A stretch of 64,000 nt of DNA from an uncultured Methanobrevibacter sp. (GTDB lineage Archaea > Methanobacteriota > Methanobacteria > Methanobacteriales > Methanobacteriaceae): the NCBI GenBank assembly GCA_900320515.1, contig ONSJ01000004.1, forward strand, positions 51,711-115,710, in the 5' to 3' direction. Both the position numbers and the translations under genes were made by a program. Positions 17,692 through 26,505 of the stretch are shown one piece after another (position 1 is the first letter of the stretch; each line of letters opens with the position of its first letter). The notes under the pieces were generated by a model, which was given only the letters and a program-made list of their open reading frames with translations, was not told the DNA's origin and ran no database searches.

Positions 17692-17753
17692 AGTATTCAA
17701 AATTTATAAAAAAGTATTACTTATTAAATAATTTTTTATAAATATGTATTACT
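17692..17753. promoter_or_regulatory. Second locus of the GTATTACT-type motif, before the GNAT gene
   Basis: AGTATTACT at 17713-17721 and TGTATTACT at 17745-17753 form a direct repeat 32 bases apart, with a degenerate third copy, AGTATTCAA, at 17692. This is the same nine-base word, on the other strand, as the repeats before the ABC importer at 10.8-11 kb. The 31/32-base spacing at both loci, three helical turns, suggests one regulator on one face of the DNA. Confidence 0.5.
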
Positions 17754-17773
17754 TTTTGTTGATGGTGTTGAGT

Positions 17774-18334
17774 ATGAATGTCACAATTAAGCCATTGAGT
17801 AATAATTCAAAAGAAATTAGGCGAGTCCAGGAATTCCTGTTTGCAATGATAAAAATGGAATTTGGATATGGTTATATTCCTAAATGGCATCAGGATATTA
17901 TAAAAATGGATGAATATTACATTGAACCTAAGAGGAATAATTTTTTTGTTGCTTACTCTCAAGCCGGTGAGATTATAGCAACCATTGGAATAAGATCTTA
18001 TGATAAGGATTTTCCAATGTTTAGAGGCATATATTCAAAAGCGGATACCTCCAGTATTTGGAGATTATTTGTTGATAAACGATACAGGCGTTGCGGTTTG
18101 GCATCCAAGATGTTTAGCATAGCTGAAAATTTTGCAAATGAATCAGAATACGGTGAAATATACTTGCATACTCACAAGACATTGGATGGAGCTTTAGAAT
18201 TTTGGACAAAAATGGGCTTTGTTGTTGTATTGGATTCAAATGATGAGCTTGAAACAGTACACATGGATAAAAAGATTCGAGGATTGAAAATTGACCATCA
18301 GGTTAATGATTTTGGATATGCAGTTAATTTATAA
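17774..18334 (+). CDS. GNAT family N-acetyltransferase
   Basis: A 186-residue acetyltransferase from the ATG at 17774, chosen because GGTG lies six bases before it; the upstream codons to 17744 overlap the repeated promoter motif. The acetyl-CoA site is 'WRLFVDKRYRRCGLASKMF' near residue 105 (the R/Q-x-x-G-x-G/A pattern), followed by 'LHTHKTLDGALEFWTKMGF', the usual motif B ending in a Gly-Phe turn. The substrate is unknown. The shared promoter motif suggests co-regulation with the nickel/peptide importer 7 kb upstream. Confidence 0.8.
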   Translation: MNVTIKPLSNNSKEIRRVQEFLFAMIKMEFGYGYIPKWHQDIIKMDEYYIEPKRNNFFVAYSQAGEIIATIGIRSYDKDFPMFRGIYSKADTSSIWRLFVDKRYRRCGLASKMFSIAENFANESEYGEIYLHTHKTLDGALEFWTKMGFVVVLDSNDELETVHMDKKIRGLKIDHQVNDFGYAVNL

Positions 18335-18438
18335 TTTTTTTAAGATTATTTGCCATTGATATGATGTAAATAGCTATTTTTTAGCTATTTACTTTTTCCT
18401 CCTAATTTTTATATTATATTAAACTATATATTATATTG

Positions 18439-19311
18439 ATGAAGCGAACTGCACTTAAAATTGGATATATCGGAACTAATTTTCATGGCTTTCAAAGACA
18501 ACCTAATCTGAGAACAGTCGAAGAAGAGTTAATCTATCATTTGCGCAAGCTTGACTACATTGATGATTTAAAAAAATCCCGATTCAGAATTGCTGGAAGA
18601 ACCGATGCTGGAGTTCACAGTTTGGGCAATGTAATCAGTTTTCAGTCTGAAAAGGAAGTTAGGGTAAATGAGATTAACAATTCCCTGCCCGATGATATCC
18701 AAATATTGGCAAGTGCGCCTGTTCGTTATGCTTTCAAGCCCAGATATGCTCAAATGAGACAGTATCGCTATATGCTTTTCCATGATTTGGATGTTGAAAA
18801 GCTCAATGAGTGTGCTGAAGTCTTTAAGGGCACACATAATTTCACTAATTTCACAAAACGATTTCAAAAAACAACAACAAGAACGATTGATGATATTAAA
18901 ATCACGAAAGTCAATTTGGATGATTATCACAAAAGGGAATTTCCTAACCTCCATGATACATTATCTCCGATATTTGTTGATATTTATGGAGAGTCATTTT
19001 TATGGAATATGGTTAGGAAGATGATGAGGGTTTTTATAGATGTGGCAGTTGGCAAGATGACTTTGGATGAAGTTGAAAGGCTGCTGAATCCCAAACCGGA
19101 GGAGCCAAGGGCTTATATTAAGGTCACAGAACCTGACTATCTGATTCTGATGGACATCCAATATGACGGAATCAAATTCACATATGATGATTATGCCTGT
19201 GAGAGATTTAGGCGTGATTTGGTTGATTCTCTCACCAATTTACAGAAAAAATATGCAATTCGTGAATCAATGATAAAAAGTTTAAATGATTTACACAAAA
19301 TATTAATGTGA
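18439..19311 (+). CDS. truA: tRNA pseudouridine synthase A
   Basis: A 290-residue TruA-type enzyme that converts uridines 38-40 of the tRNA anticodon arm to pseudouridine. The catalytic Asp lies in 'AGRTDAGVHSLGNV' near residue 55, and 'FKPRYAQMRQYRY' follows, both hallmark elements. 'FLWNMVRKMM' near residue 190 is the usual core helix. I take the ATG at 18439; the track of codons begins with a TTG one codon earlier. No Shine-Dalgarno sequence is present and A/T-rich TATA-like sequence lies close upstream, so the message may be leaderless. The next small gene begins eight bases after the stop. Confidence 0.92.
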   Translation: MKRTALKIGYIGTNFHGFQRQPNLRTVEEELIYHLRKLDYIDDLKKSRFRIAGRTDAGVHSLGNVISFQSEKEVRVNEINNSLPDDIQILASAPVRYAFKPRYAQMRQYRYMLFHDLDVEKLNECAEVFKGTHNFTNFTKRFQKTTTRTIDDIKITKVNLDDYHKREFPNLHDTLSPIFVDIYGESFLWNMVRKMMRVFIDVAVGKMTLDEVERLLNPKPEEPRAYIKVTEPDYLILMDIQYDGIKFTYDDYACERFRRDLVDSLTNLQKKYAIRESMIKSLNDLHKILM

Positions 19312-19319
19312 GGATATTT

Positions 19320-19646
19320 ATGGATAAAGTGCAAAAAATTAATGAAAAAATAATGATTTTTGAGATTATTATGGGCTTTGCCCTGGGCATCTATTTGGGA
19401 GTTTACCATGATATTCCGAATTTTTGGTTTATTACTGTTCAATGGGTTTTTTTAATTTCGTTCATAATGACATTTATATCTGCATTGGGAGGATATTATG
19501 CTAATATGAGAGATAGTAGTGTTGAATTTAACATTGCTTCTATATTTGGTGTGTTCATTTTAAATGTAGCAGTAATTGCAGTTTCTACATCTTTTGGATT
19601 TGTATTCTGTTCAATGTGGATTGGTAATTTCAGCACTGCAAATTAA
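19320..19646 (+). CDS. Small membrane protein of unknown function
   Basis: A 108-residue protein with three predicted membrane helices ('IIMGFALGIYLGV', 'VFLISFIMTFISALGGYY' and 'IFGVFILNVAVIAVS') and a short charged N-terminus. I recognise no family. The start is the ATG at 19320, preceded by GAGG; a GTG at 19308 overlaps the end of truA. It lies between truA and the UDP-GlcNAc 2-epimerase gene, 21 bases before the latter, so it probably shares their transcript. No function is proposed. Confidence 0.65.
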   Translation: MDKVQKINEKIMIFEIIMGFALGIYLGVYHDIPNFWFITVQWVFLISFIMTFISALGGYYANMRDSSVEFNIASIFGVFILNVAVIAVSTSFGFVFCSMWIGNFSTAN

Positions 19647-19667
19647 TTGATTTCATAACGTGATACA

Positions 19668-20990
19668 ATGAAAATAGCGACAATTTTGGGAACAAGACCG
19701 GAAATTATTAAGATGGCTCCGATTATTGATGAGATATCGAAAAGGGGCATTGACCAGATAGTTTTACACACCGGCCAGCATTATGACAAGGAAATGTCTG
19801 ATAATTTCTTTAGGGACTTGGAGATTCCAACTCCGGATTATAATATTCATGTTGGATCAGGCACTCATGGAAAACAGACAGGATTGATGATGAAAGGCAT
19901 TGAAGAAGTGCTCCTTGAAGAAAAACCAGATATTGTGCTTGTTCAGGGAGATACCAATGCGGTACTTGCAGGTGCTCTTGTTGCCGGCAAGTTGCATATT
20001 GCAGTTGGCCATGTTGAAGCGGGCCTCAGGTCATTTGACATGACCATGCCTGAAGAGATAAACCGCAGGGTGGCTGATATCGTTTCGGCGATGTATTTCA
20101 TTCCAACAGAAGAATCAGCAATCAATCTGCTTGCTGAAGGCTTTTCACATGAAAACCTAATCATTACCGGTAATACTGTAGTTGATGCCTGTTTCAGGCA
20201 CTTGGAGATAGCTGAAAAAAGAGGATTTGAAGAGGAGTCCCTGGCTGACTTGGATATTGAGAACAGGGACAATATCCTGACATTGACAATGCACCGTGCT
20301 GAAAATGTTGACGTTAAGGAAAGGGTTACAAGCATTATCTCAGCCCTAAAGGAATTGAGCGACATGAACATCGTTTTTCCGATTCATCCAAGAACCAAAA
20401 ACACACTGGAGAAATTCGGTTTGTTCGACGAGCTAAACGATTTGGACCATGTTCATATAATAAAGCCTCTGGGGTATCTTGACTTTTTGCTTTTGACTTC
20501 AAAGTCAACTTTAATCTTAACCGATTCGGGAGGTCTTCAGGAAGAGGCAATAACACTTAATGTACCTGCCCTTACATTGAGATATAATACCGAACGCCCC
20601 GAAACAGTCGCTGCCGGCGGAAATATTCTTGTCGGTTCCGATAAGGATTTAATTTTGGAAAATGTAAATAGGATATTGAATGATGAGGAATTTGCAGACG
20701 GGATGAAAAATGCCCCAAATCCATACGGCATGGGGGATTCGGCCAAAGTGACAGTTGATGCAATCGAGGAGTATTATGAAAAGGGACTTCTTGACATTAA
20801 GGCTCCTGAAGATATCATGGGCTCATTCACAAGAAAAATGGCTGCAATCGATGAGGACATTACAGTAGCTGAATTTGAAGATAAAAATGACTCCTTAATT
20901 CATATGGTATTTGATGGAGAGAAGATGCGTTTTCCAGCTGACGATTTAAAATTAAAAGGTATGATGATTACTTATGATAAACGAGAATGA
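19668..20990 (+). CDS. wecB: Non-hydrolysing UDP-N-acetylglucosamine 2-epimerase
   Basis: A 440-residue enzyme that interconverts UDP-GlcNAc and UDP-ManNAc for surface glycans. The N-terminal '[13 protein letters not shown]' and 'HTGQHYD' are diagnostic, followed by '[15 protein letters not shown]', '[10 protein letters not shown]' and '[10 protein letters not shown]'. In the C-terminal half 'DSGGLQEEA' and 'RPETV' bind UDP. About 70 extra residues after the core ('[11 protein letters not shown]' onward) exceed the common length of about 370 and have no motif I recognise. GTGATA precedes the ATG. The stop overlaps the start of mfnD by 17 bases, an odd coupling of a sugar enzyme with cofactor genes. 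Confidence 0.9.
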   Translation: MKIATILGTRPEIIKMAPIIDEISKRGIDQIVLHTGQHYDKEMSDNFFRDLEIPTPDYNIHVGSGTHGKQTGLMMKGIEEVLLEEKPDIVLVQGDTNAVLAGALVAGKLHIAVGHVEAGLRSFDMTMPEEINRRVADIVSAMYFIPTEESAINLLAEGFSHENLIITGNTVVDACFRHLEIAEKRGFEEESLADLDIENRDNILTLTMHRAENVDVKERVTSIISALKELSDMNIVFPIHPRTKNTLEKFGLFDELNDLDHVHIIKPLGYLDFLLLTSKSTLILTDSGGLQEEAITLNVPALTLRYNTERPETVAAGGNILVGSDKDLILENVNRILNDEEFADGMKNAPNPYGMGDSAKVTVDAIEEYYEKGLLDIKAPEDIMGSFTRKMAAIDEDITVAEFEDKNDSLIHMVFDGEKMRFPADDLKLKGMMITYDKRE

Positions 20991-22062
20991 TTCAATATTG
21001 GTATTTGAGTATTTTACGGCTTCCGGTGAAAAGGAACAGAATATAATTTCCGAAGCGGAGGAATTGATTTTTGCACTATTGGATGACTTGTCAGACTTTA
21101 ATGTTGATTTGGTGATTAACAAATCCTATGAGGACATTGTCAAGGATTTCAGTAATGTCAATCCTATTTTGATTGATGAAAATATTGTGGATTGGCTTGA
21201 AGGTAATGCGGCAGACTTTAAAAATGCTATTTTCATTGCTGCAGAGACCGGCAATGCCCTATACGATATAACCAGAATATTGGAGGAAAATGATGTAAAA
21301 ACATATACATCTTCAGCGGAGGCATGCTTCAGGACTTCCAATAAATATGAAACTTACAACGCCCTTCCAATGGAAATCCCTCAGCCTAGGTCATTTAAGT
21401 TTAAGATAGATCCAAAGGGATATTGGAAAAGGGCAATTGAAAATTTGCATGAGAAATGGCAATCCGAAGACCCATTGACTCCACTCAAGTTAATTATCAA
21501 GCCATTGGTTGGTGTCGACTGTGAAAATATTGTAGTAATCAGTGATATTGCCGATTTGTCTTATGATCTCGAAGAGATTTTCCCGCCGGGTTCAAGGATA
21601 ATTGTTCAGGAGTATATTCAGGGAACCGATATAAGCGTCAGCCTGATTTCAGATGGCAAAAAGGCAGTTCCGATTAGTCTAAACGAACAATATATTACTA
21701 TTGGAAATGCTAAAGGAACATATTTCGGTGGAAAGATTCCTTATGAAAGTAAATATCGTGATGAGGCATTTGAAATAGCTGCCAAAGCCGTTGAAACCAT
21801 TGGAGGCATTAAGGGTTTTGTCGGTGTTGATTTATTGATAAATGCTGATGAAAAAGATGTTTATTCTGTTTATCTTTTGGAAATCAACTCAAGATTCACA
21901 ACACCTTATGTCGGTTTGAGAAAAATTTGTAATTTCAACATAGGCAAAAGCATCATTGAATTGATTGACGGAAAAATCAGCATTGATGATTTGGATACTT
22001 CATTGAATGGTGAAGTTAAATTTATAAAATCTGCCGATTCATTGGAAATAAGGAGATTGTAA
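20974..22062 (+). CDS. mfnD: Tyramine-L-glutamate ligase (methanofuran biosynthesis)
   Basis: A 362-residue ATP-grasp ligase. The N-terminal '[12 protein letters not shown]' and the later '[13 protein letters not shown]', '[13 protein letters not shown]' and '[15 protein letters not shown]' match the methanogen ATP-grasp family that includes MfnD, which joins glutamate to tyramine in methanofuran synthesis. The last motif supplies the metal-binding Glu and Asn. Its direct neighbour is an MfnF-type gene four bases downstream, which supports the pathway call over a generic carboxylate-amine ligase. It is translationally coupled to the upstream epimerase gene. Confidence 0.8.
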   Translation: MINENDSILVFEYFTASGEKEQNIISEAEELIFALLDDLSDFNVDLVINKSYEDIVKDFSNVNPILIDENIVDWLEGNAADFKNAIFIAAETGNALYDITRILEENDVKTYTSSAEACFRTSNKYETYNALPMEIPQPRSFKFKIDPKGYWKRAIENLHEKWQSEDPLTPLKLIIKPLVGVDCENIVVISDIADLSYDLEEIFPPGSRIIVQEYIQGTDISVSLISDGKKAVPISLNEQYITIGNAKGTYFGGKIPYESKYRDEAFEIAAKAVETIGGIKGFVGVDLLINADEKDVYSVYLLEINSRFTTPYVGLRKICNFNIGKSIIELIDGKISIDDLDTSLNGEVKFIKSADSLEIRRL

Positions 22063-22065
22063 TTT

Positions 22066-23088
22066 ATGAAAATTGCCGGATTTGACATTGGCGGTGCAAA
22101 CACCGACCTTGCTGTGATAGACTTTAAGAATGGCGAAATTGAAAGCATGGAAGTTGATTTTGCATATCTTCCGATGTGGAGCAACAATGATGATTTGTCA
22201 CGCGTTTTGGTGGAGCTGATTGAAAATATCTGTCCTGTATCTGAAATTGATGCGGTAGGCATTTCCATGACTGCGGAACTTGTGGATGCATATGATACCA
22301 AAAAGGACGGAGTTTTGGATGTTGTCAAAAAATGCGAGGAGACATTTTCCTGTCCGATAGCATATGTTGGCGTTGATGGGATGCTGTCCCACGCAGAAAT
22401 CGAAAGGACTCCCCTTAAGGCAGCGGCAGCCAATTGGATTGCAACCGCTCAGATTGCAACACTGATTTCCGATAACTGCATATTCATCGACACAGGAAGC
22501 ACAACAACAGACATCATACCTGTTAAGGGTGGAAAGGAATGCGCTATTGGAAAATCTGATTTTGACAGGTCTGCAACTGGAGAATTGGTTTACACAGGTA
22601 CATTAAGAACCAATCTAGCAAGCTTCCTTGATAAGGTTGAATTGAATGGTAAAGAGTATCGGGTAGCCAGTGAACTGTTTGCACAAACTGCCGATGTATA
22701 CACTGTTTTGGATTTAATCACTGAAAAAGACTATATCTGCGATACATTTGACGGTGAGGGCAAATCCAAATTGGACTGTGCAAAAAGAATTGCTCGTGTG
22801 GTCTGTGCAGATTTGGAAATACTTTCAATGGATGACATCACTGAAATGTGCAGATTCATTCATCAAAAACAGGTGGAACAGATTGCTGATGGTCTAAAAC
22901 AGGTTCATGAAACTCAAAATTTGGATTTGATTGTGACAACCGGCCTTGGAAAAGATATTCTTGATAAAAAAGCAGCAGAACTTTTAGGTTTAAAAGTCAA
23001 ATCAATGGGTGATATTTTAACCGATGATGAGTGCACCGTTGCGCCGGCAGTTGGAACTGCTGTAATGATGGAAAAATACCTGAATTAA
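22066..23088 (+). CDS. mfnF: MfnF-type methanofuran biosynthesis enzyme (H4MPT-linked C1 pathway ASKHA protein)
   Basis: A 340-residue member of the actin/Hsp70/sugar-kinase superfamily, annotated in many methanogens as 'H4MPT-linked C1 transfer pathway protein'. MfnF couples the tyramine-glutamate moiety to the furan unit in methanofuran synthesis. The first phosphate-binding loop is 'GFDIGGANTDLAV' at the N-terminus and the second is 'FIDTGSTTTDIIPV' near residue 143; 'TTGLGKDIL' forms the adenosine-side element. It follows mfnD by three bases. It ends tail to tail with carS, overlapping by four bases. Confidence 0.82.
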   Translation: MKIAGFDIGGANTDLAVIDFKNGEIESMEVDFAYLPMWSNNDDLSRVLVELIENICPVSEIDAVGISMTAELVDAYDTKKDGVLDVVKKCEETFSCPIAYVGVDGMLSHAEIERTPLKAAAANWIATAQIATLISDNCIFIDTGSTTTDIIPVKGGKECAIGKSDFDRSATGELVYTGTLRTNLASFLDKVELNGKEYRVASELFAQTADVYTVLDLITEKDYICDTFDGEGKSKLDCAKRIARVVCADLEILSMDDITEMCRFIHQKQVEQIADGLKQVHETQNLDLIVTTGLGKDILDKKAAELLGLKVKSMGDILTDDECTVAPAVGTAVMMEKYLN

Positions 23089-23648
23089 TACCACACGTCT
23101 TTTAAACCAAGTAAATATGCACAGGTATTTGTTATTAAATGGATAAACAATGTTAACAGCAGAGCCAAAACAATAAATATCCAATTAAGTGAAATAACTG
23201 GTGAAACTAAAATCAATGCAACTATTATGAAATCTAACTGATCAAGAATTGGTGCAGGTTCTCCTCTTCCAATTCCCACTCTTCTTTTTAAAAAGCTGCC
23301 TAAAGCATCACCTAAAAGGGCTCCAAAACCAAGTAAAAATCCAATCAACAATCCATTGTATGTGCTGGTCACGACAGGGGCAAGGGTAGATCCGATATAT
23401 GGGAGAATCATTGGGGCAATGTATCCCTGAACGGCACCGGTAATCATACCTATTATTGTTCCAACAAACATTCCTCTCCATGTAACGCCGTCTCCAACCC
23501 AGCGAACACCATTTGAATCGCTTTTTCCAAAATCAATAGGGGTTCCTCCCCCAAATACGAGTGCACCTCCATTTGCAAAGTATGCTGGAAGGATGAAATA
23601 TAGTGTTGTTAGCAGGGTTATTAATATTATTTGGAAATCAATTGTCAT
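23085..23648 (-). CDS. carS: CDP-archaeol synthase
   Basis: A 187-residue integral membrane enzyme that transfers CMP from CTP to digeranylgeranylglyceryl phosphate, giving CDP-archaeol, the branch point to archaeal phospholipid head groups. The family motif 'LPAYFANGGALVFGGG' lies near residue 20, followed by 'PIDFGK', 'GDGVTWRGMFVG' and 'FGALLGDALGSFLKRR', which hold the polar active-site residues between about five helices. It diverges from the tes gene, with a 134-base A/T-rich shared promoter region, placing two steps of membrane lipid synthesis next to each other. Confidence 0.93.
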   Translation of the reverse strand: MTIDFQIILITLLTTLYFILPAYFANGGALVFGGGTPIDFGKSDSNGVRWVGDGVTWRGMFVGTIIGMITGAVQGYIAPMILPYIGSTLAPVVTSTYNGLLIGFLLGFGALLGDALGSFLKRRVGIGRGEPAPILDQLDFIIVALILVSPVISLNWIFIVLALLLTLFIHLITNTCAYLLGLKDVWY

Positions 23649-23782
23649 TTAACTTTTACTCCCTCTCATATTGGATTTATATAAACTATATAATTAATAA
23701 TATTTAAATATTAAATTGTTTTAAATATATTATATTATGTAAGTTTATACTAATATTGCTTAGTATTAAAAAAGGTGATTTT

Positions 23783-25291
23783 TTGAAATTAAAAGGTACA
23801 AAAAGTTTATGTCCAGAGTGCGGTAAAACTCTTGAGGCTGAAGTTTATGATGAGGACGGCAAAGTCTTTATCAAAAAAACTTGTGATGAGCATGGGGAGT
23901 TTATAAACACTTATTGGAGCGATAAAGAGTTATATGATAGGGCAAGCAACTATGTTCCTACAATCAGCGGTGTTGACAATCCTTGTGTTGATGATGCTGC
24001 TCCTTGTCCTGATAATTGCGGATTGTGTTCAAAACACGAAACATCAACTGTTTTAGGTTTGATTGATGTTACAAACAGATGTAATTTAAGATGCCCTGTT
24101 TGTTTTGCTAATGCGGCTGCTGCAGGATATCTGTATGAGCCTACAAAAGAAGAAATCAGACAGATGCTTAAGAATTTAAGGGGTTTAAAGCCTCATCCAT
24201 GTCCGGCTATCCAATATGCCGGTGGAGAGCCAACCGTCAGAAAAGACATAGTTGAACTTATTGAAATGGCAAAAGAAGAGGGTTTCACTCATGTTCAAAT
24301 AGCTACTAACGGTATCAGATTGGCGAAAAGGGAGAATTTGGCAAAACAATTGAAAGAAGCTGGATTAAACACTGTTTATCTTTCTTTTGAAGGCGTAACT
24401 CCAGAACCTTACATCAAGAATAAGGGAAGAAATCTGCTTCCTGATAAAATTCAGGCTATTGAAAACTGTAGAAAGGCAGGTTTGGGAATAGTTTTGGTGC
24501 CTACATTAGTTAAGGGAGTTAACGATGATCAGGTTGGCCAGATTATCAAGTTCGCTTTCGATAATAATGATATTATTTATGGTGTAAACTTCCAGCCAGT
24601 TTCATTTTCCGGAAGGACTCCTTCAGAGCATGTGGAAGATCAAAGGATTACCATTCCGGACTTTGTTAATATTATTGAAGAGGAAACAGACGGCCAGGTT
24701 CCGACTTCTGCATTTTATCCTCCATCTTTTGTTGAGCCAATTGCAGAATTCATCTCTTTGCTTGACGGTGAAGAGTCAGCTAAGGTGACCTTGAACTGTC
24801 ATGAACATTGTGGAATCGCTACTTATGTTTTCAGAGAAAGAACTGAAGGTGACGGAAAGGACAATCTGATTCCAATTACAGATTTCATTGATGTTGATGA
24901 TTTGGCTAACAAATTAAAGGAATACAATGAAAAACTTAAAGAGGGTAAATTCGGTTCTCGTAAGAGGGTTCTTGCAGGTTTAACCAAAAACCTTGCTAAA
25001 ATTATTCACACTAGCAGAACCCCTAAGGATTTGGATATCAAAAGAATCCTATTGAATGTTTTTGTTAAAGGGGATTATGATGCTTTAGGAGACTTTTCTA
25101 AAGATTCAATGCTTATTTCATGCATGCACTTCATGGATCCGTTTAACTTTGATGAAGATAGGGTTAAAAAATGTGTTATTCATTATGCAACACCTGACGG
25201 CAGAATCATTCCATTCTGTACATTTAATTCAATGTACCGTGAAGGTGTGGAACAAGAGTTTTCAAAACCTTTTAAAGCTGAGAAAAATTAA
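23783..25291 (+). CDS. tes: Radical SAM tetraether lipid synthase (Tes / MJ0619 family)
   Basis: A 502-residue radical SAM protein. The SAM [4Fe-4S] motif is 'CNLRCPVCF' near residue 105 (C-x3-C-x2-C). It is preceded by a Cys-rich N-terminal domain ('LCPECGK', 'TCDEHGEF', 'CPDNCGLC') and followed by C-terminal Cys motifs ('LNCHEHCG', 'SCMHFMDPF', 'IIPFC'), the layout of the MJ0619/Tes family that joins archaeol tails into tetraether lipids and was earlier proposed to methylate methanopterin. The start is TTG 23783, because GGTGA at 23774-23778 lies just before it. The neighbouring carS gene supports the lipid role. Confidence 0.82.
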   Translation: MKLKGTKSLCPECGKTLEAEVYDEDGKVFIKKTCDEHGEFINTYWSDKELYDRASNYVPTISGVDNPCVDDAAPCPDNCGLCSKHETSTVLGLIDVTNRCNLRCPVCFANAAAAGYLYEPTKEEIRQMLKNLRGLKPHPCPAIQYAGGEPTVRKDIVELIEMAKEEGFTHVQIATNGIRLAKRENLAKQLKEAGLNTVYLSFEGVTPEPYIKNKGRNLLPDKIQAIENCRKAGLGIVLVPTLVKGVNDDQVGQIIKFAFDNNDIIYGVNFQPVSFSGRTPSEHVEDQRITIPDFVNIIEEETDGQVPTSAFYPPSFVEPIAEFISLLDGEESAKVTLNCHEHCGIATYVFRERTEGDGKDNLIPITDFIDVDDLANKLKEYNEKLKEGKFGSRKRVLAGLTKNLAKIIHTSRTPKDLDIKRILLNVFVKGDYDALGDFSKDSMLISCMHFMDPFNFDEDRVKKCVIHYATPDGRIIPFCTFNSMYREGVEQEFSKPFKAEKN

Positions 25292-25378
25292 ACTTACAAA
25301 AAAATCACCTAATTTTCGTATTCGGGAAAACTCCTGAATACTTCATTTTTTTATTAATTAACTTTTACTGTGATATTT

Positions 25379-25873
25379 ATGGATATTATCAAAGGAAAAA
25401 CATGGACCTTCGGGGAAAATATTGACACTGATGTGATTATTCCTGGAAGGTATTTGAGAACATTCAATCCTCAGGATTTGGCCGACCATGTGTTGGAAGG
25501 AGAAAGGCCGGATTTTACAAAAAACGTTAAATCAGGAGACATTATAGTTGCCGATGAAAATTTTGGCTGCGGTTCTTCAAGGGAACAGGCTCCTGTAGCT
25601 ATTAAAACAGCCGGAGTAAGTGCAATTGTCGCCAAATCTTTTGCAAGGATTTTTTACAGAAATGCAATCAATATAGGTTTGCCTGTAATAGTTTCAGATA
25701 TTGAAGCCAAGGATGGAGATATTATTAACATAGACTTGTCAAAAGGAACATTGGTTAATGAAACTACTGGCGAATCAAAGACTTTTGAACCATTTAAAGA
25801 GTTCATGTTATCTATTTTGGAAGATGGTGGGTTGGTTAACCATTATCTTAATAATTCTGATAAGGAGGCATAA
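25379..25873 (+). CDS. hacB: Homoaconitase/isopropylmalate dehydratase small subunit
   Basis: A 164-residue aconitase-family small (swivel) subunit. '[17 protein letters not shown]' near residue 12 and '[13 protein letters not shown]' near residue 60 are diagnostic. The loop after 'GRY' reads L-R-T. As I recall, methanogen homoaconitases for coenzyme B synthesis carry YLRT, while isopropylmalate isomerases carry YLVY, so homoaconitase is preferred; leuD is the alternative. The large subunit is not in this window. The start is the ATG at 25379, in frame with a GTG at 25370. It overlaps nothing and precedes the zinc-finger gene by two bases. Confidence 0.75.
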   Translation: MDIIKGKTWTFGENIDTDVIIPGRYLRTFNPQDLADHVLEGERPDFTKNVKSGDIIVADENFGCGSSREQAPVAIKTAGVSAIVAKSFARIFYRNAINIGLPVIVSDIEAKDGDIINIDLSKGTLVNETTGESKTFEPFKEFMLSILEDGGLVNHYLNNSDKEA

Positions 25874-25875
25874 AA

Positions 25876-26505
25876 ATGGATTGTCCAATTTGTGGTTCTG
25901 ATGATATTGAAATTTTGAATTCAAAGCAAAAAACAACAAAGAAGAAATTCACCGAGGAATACTTGCTTAGGTGTGAGGATTGCGGTCACGTTTACAAGAA
26001 TACGATTTCCCTTAAAAAGCCTAGACCTTACAGGCTGATTATTTCCGAGCAGGACAAATCTCACAAAACTACCATTGATTTGTCCCCAAGCGATGAGCTT
26101 AGAACTGGAGACACTTTACTGACTGAATTCGGTCAGGTTGAAGTTACAAGCATTGAAGTGGGGGATAAAAGGGTGGAAAAATCCAGTCTTGAAGATGTTA
26201 ACACCATTTGGGCATCTTCTGTTGAGATTCCCGCACGTATAGGATTTTCAGTTGACCTTCATGGTGAAGTCGATTCATATAAGCTTGACCTTGAAAGGGA
26301 TTTTGGAATAGCTCCCGGAGATATTGTCAAAATCGAAAATCATATTGTTAAGGTGCACGTCATTAAAACCCAGGAGAGAAAGCTGACTTCCGGATTTGCT
26401 AAGGCGGGAGTTATAAAAAGGGTTTATTCCAAACCGGTCAGATTTAACAATTATGATTATGACCTGACCAAAAACATATTTAAAAAAACAAAAAAGAGTG
26501 ACTGA
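25876..26505 (+). CDS. Archaeal zinc-finger protein (HVO_0476 family)
   Basis: A 209-residue protein with an N-terminal zinc ribbon, 'CPICGS' followed by 'LRCEDCGHVY' about 25 residues later (two C-x2-C knuckles). The rest is beta-rich and basic at the end ('FKKTKKSD'). This fits the conserved archaeal family named after HVO_0476, whose role I do not know; nucleic-acid binding is a guess from the ribbon. It is packed between hacB (two bases) and the mtaB gene, which starts at the base after its stop, so an operon is very likely. AAGGAGG before the ATG is a strong ribosome binding site. Confidence 0.75.
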   Translation: MDCPICGSDDIEILNSKQKTTKKKFTEEYLLRCEDCGHVYKNTISLKKPRPYRLIISEQDKSHKTTIDLSPSDELRTGDTLLTEFGQVEVTSIEVGDKRVEKSSLEDVNTIWASSVEIPARIGFSVDLHGEVDSYKLDLERDFGIAPGDIVKIENHIVKVHVIKTQERKLTSGFAKAGVIKRVYSKPVRFNNYDYDLTKNIFKKTKKSD

